In this document: positions 15,013-15,626 of the stretch, one piece after another | How positions within the stretch are numbered: the stretch's first letter is position 1 | How the letters are laid out: the number at the start of each line of letters is the position of its first letter | Made by a program: the position numbers and the translations under genes | Notes under the pieces: generated by a model | Databases searched by the model: none | What the model was told of the DNA's origin: nothing | The model's input: only the letters and a program-made list of their open reading frames with translations | Source: Pseudomonadota bacterium | GTDB taxonomy: Bacteria; Pseudomonadota; Alphaproteobacteria; Rhizobiales; Rhizobiaceae | Length of the DNA stretch: 15,626 nt | NCBI GenBank assembly: GCA_003242525.1 | Contig: QGUU01000010.1 | Coordinates: 1-15,626 of the forward strand | Direction of reading: 5' to 3'

Positions 15013-15626
15013 AATGCACGTTGTCCGACAGCGCCCCCTCCTGAAGGCGAGGGGGGCAGAAATAGTCCTGCAGGGGCCTGACCTCCAGGCTGCCTGCCTT
15101 GAGGGCTGCAATAGCCTCTGCCACGGCGGCTGCACCGGCCAGCGTCGTGTAGTAGGGCACCTTCTGCATCAGCGTCGCGCGGCGAAGCGACTTCGAATCC
15201 GATAGCGCCTTCTGCCCGTCCGTCGTATTGAAAACGATCTGCACTTGGCGGTTGCGGATGGCGTCCTCGATGTGGGGACGGCCTTCCAGCACCTTGTTGA
15301 TCTTTTCGGCATCCACGCCCTGTTCTTTCAGGAAGCGTGCCGTGCCAGAGGTCGCCAGCACCTTGAAGCCAAGGCCCGCAAGGCGCTTCACGGCGGGCAG
15401 GATGCCGGGCTTGTCCTCGTCGCGCACGGAAACGAACAGCGTGCCCGAGCGCGGCAGGTCCACCCCGGCGCCAAGCTGGCTCTTGGCGAAGGCAAGCGGG
15501 AAGTCGCTGTCCAGCCCCATCACTTCGCCGGTCGACTTCATTTCCGGTCCCAAAAGGATGTCCACGCCCGGGAAGCGCGCGAACGGGAACACGGCTTCCT
15601 TTACAGCGATGTGGCCGAGTCTGCGC
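15011..15626 (-). CDS. carB: carbamoyl-phosphate synthase large subunit, C-terminal part (cut by window end)
   Basis: The visible 204 or so codons are the C-terminal fifth of CarB, which makes carbamoyl phosphate from bicarbonate, ATP and glutamine-derived ammonia for arginine and pyrimidine synthesis. The fragment begins with the end of the second ATP-grasp half ([16 protein letters not shown], then [14 protein letters not shown]) and continues into the MGS-like allosteric domain (about 45-150 of the visible part, with [12 protein letters not shown] and [13 protein letters not shown]), which in relatives binds the regulators UMP and ornithine or IMP. The frame is open to the window end; a GTG at 15592 is internal and not a start. 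The C-terminus ends SDNVH with stop TAA. Confidence 0.95.
   Translation of the reverse strand, partial: RRLGHIAVKEAVFPFARFPGVDILLGPEMKSTGEVMGLDSDFPLAFAKSQLGAGVDLPRSGTLFVSVRDEDKPGILPAVKRLAGLGFKVLATSGTARFLKEQGVDAEKINKVLEGRPHIEDAIRNRQVQIVFNTTDGQKALSDSKSLRRATLMQKVPYYTTLAGAAAVAEAIAALKAGSLEVRPLQDYFCPPRLQEGALSDNVH

Overview
The window looks like a chromosomal segment of an alphaproteobacterium of the order Rhizobiales (Hyphomicrobiales), most likely a Mesorhizobium-like member of the Phyllobacteriaceae. The grounds are high GC content, the trxB-lsrB pair followed by an AbcR-type small RNA, a rhizobial-type AatA, and promoters of the form CTTG(N)C - 17 bp - CTATAT. The genus is inference. No CRISPR array, tRNA, rRNA, phage gene or recognisable transposase is visible. 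The layout reads as core genome with a few accessory genes.

Region 1 (1-3034) is a redox and regulation block. It holds the N-terminal part of an Lrp/AsnC regulator (minus strand, sequence unlike the family near the window edge), thioredoxin reductase trxB, and the LysR regulator lsrB/vtlR. A 620-base gene-free stretch follows and is clearly not empty. It carries an AbcR (alpha-r15) sRNA with its own promoter and terminator. About 155 bases further on is a second highly folded segment with a 12-bp terminator that I cannot assign to a known RNA family. This segment is the best candidate here for something undescribed.

Region 2 (3042-8301) holds a divergent elongation-factor-G-like GTPase (minus strand) with altered G-domain motifs. 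Next come an orphan Tat-exported family-5 solute-binding protein (plus strand) and aspartate/prephenate aminotransferase aatA (minus strand), which share a terminator.

Region 3 (8494-11606) has two 4-base-overlapping gene pairs on the plus strand. The first is a pair of EAL-domain proteins, one with all phosphodiesterase residues and one lacking two of them. The second is a pair of glutathione S-transferase-like proteins.

Region 4 (11640-15626) holds cspA with a long 5' leader (minus strand), a small secreted four-cysteine protein, the DNA repair methyltransferase ogt (minus strand), a lytic transglycosylase lipoprotein, a membrane-anchored protein of unknown function, and the C-terminal part of carB (minus strand, cut by the window end).

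Functionally, the lsrB-abcR neighbourhood suggests a regulator/sRNA unit controlling nutrient uptake and envelope or oxidative stress. The orphan binding protein at 5407 is the sort of mRNA AbcR RNAs usually repress. The other genes look like independent small transcription units.
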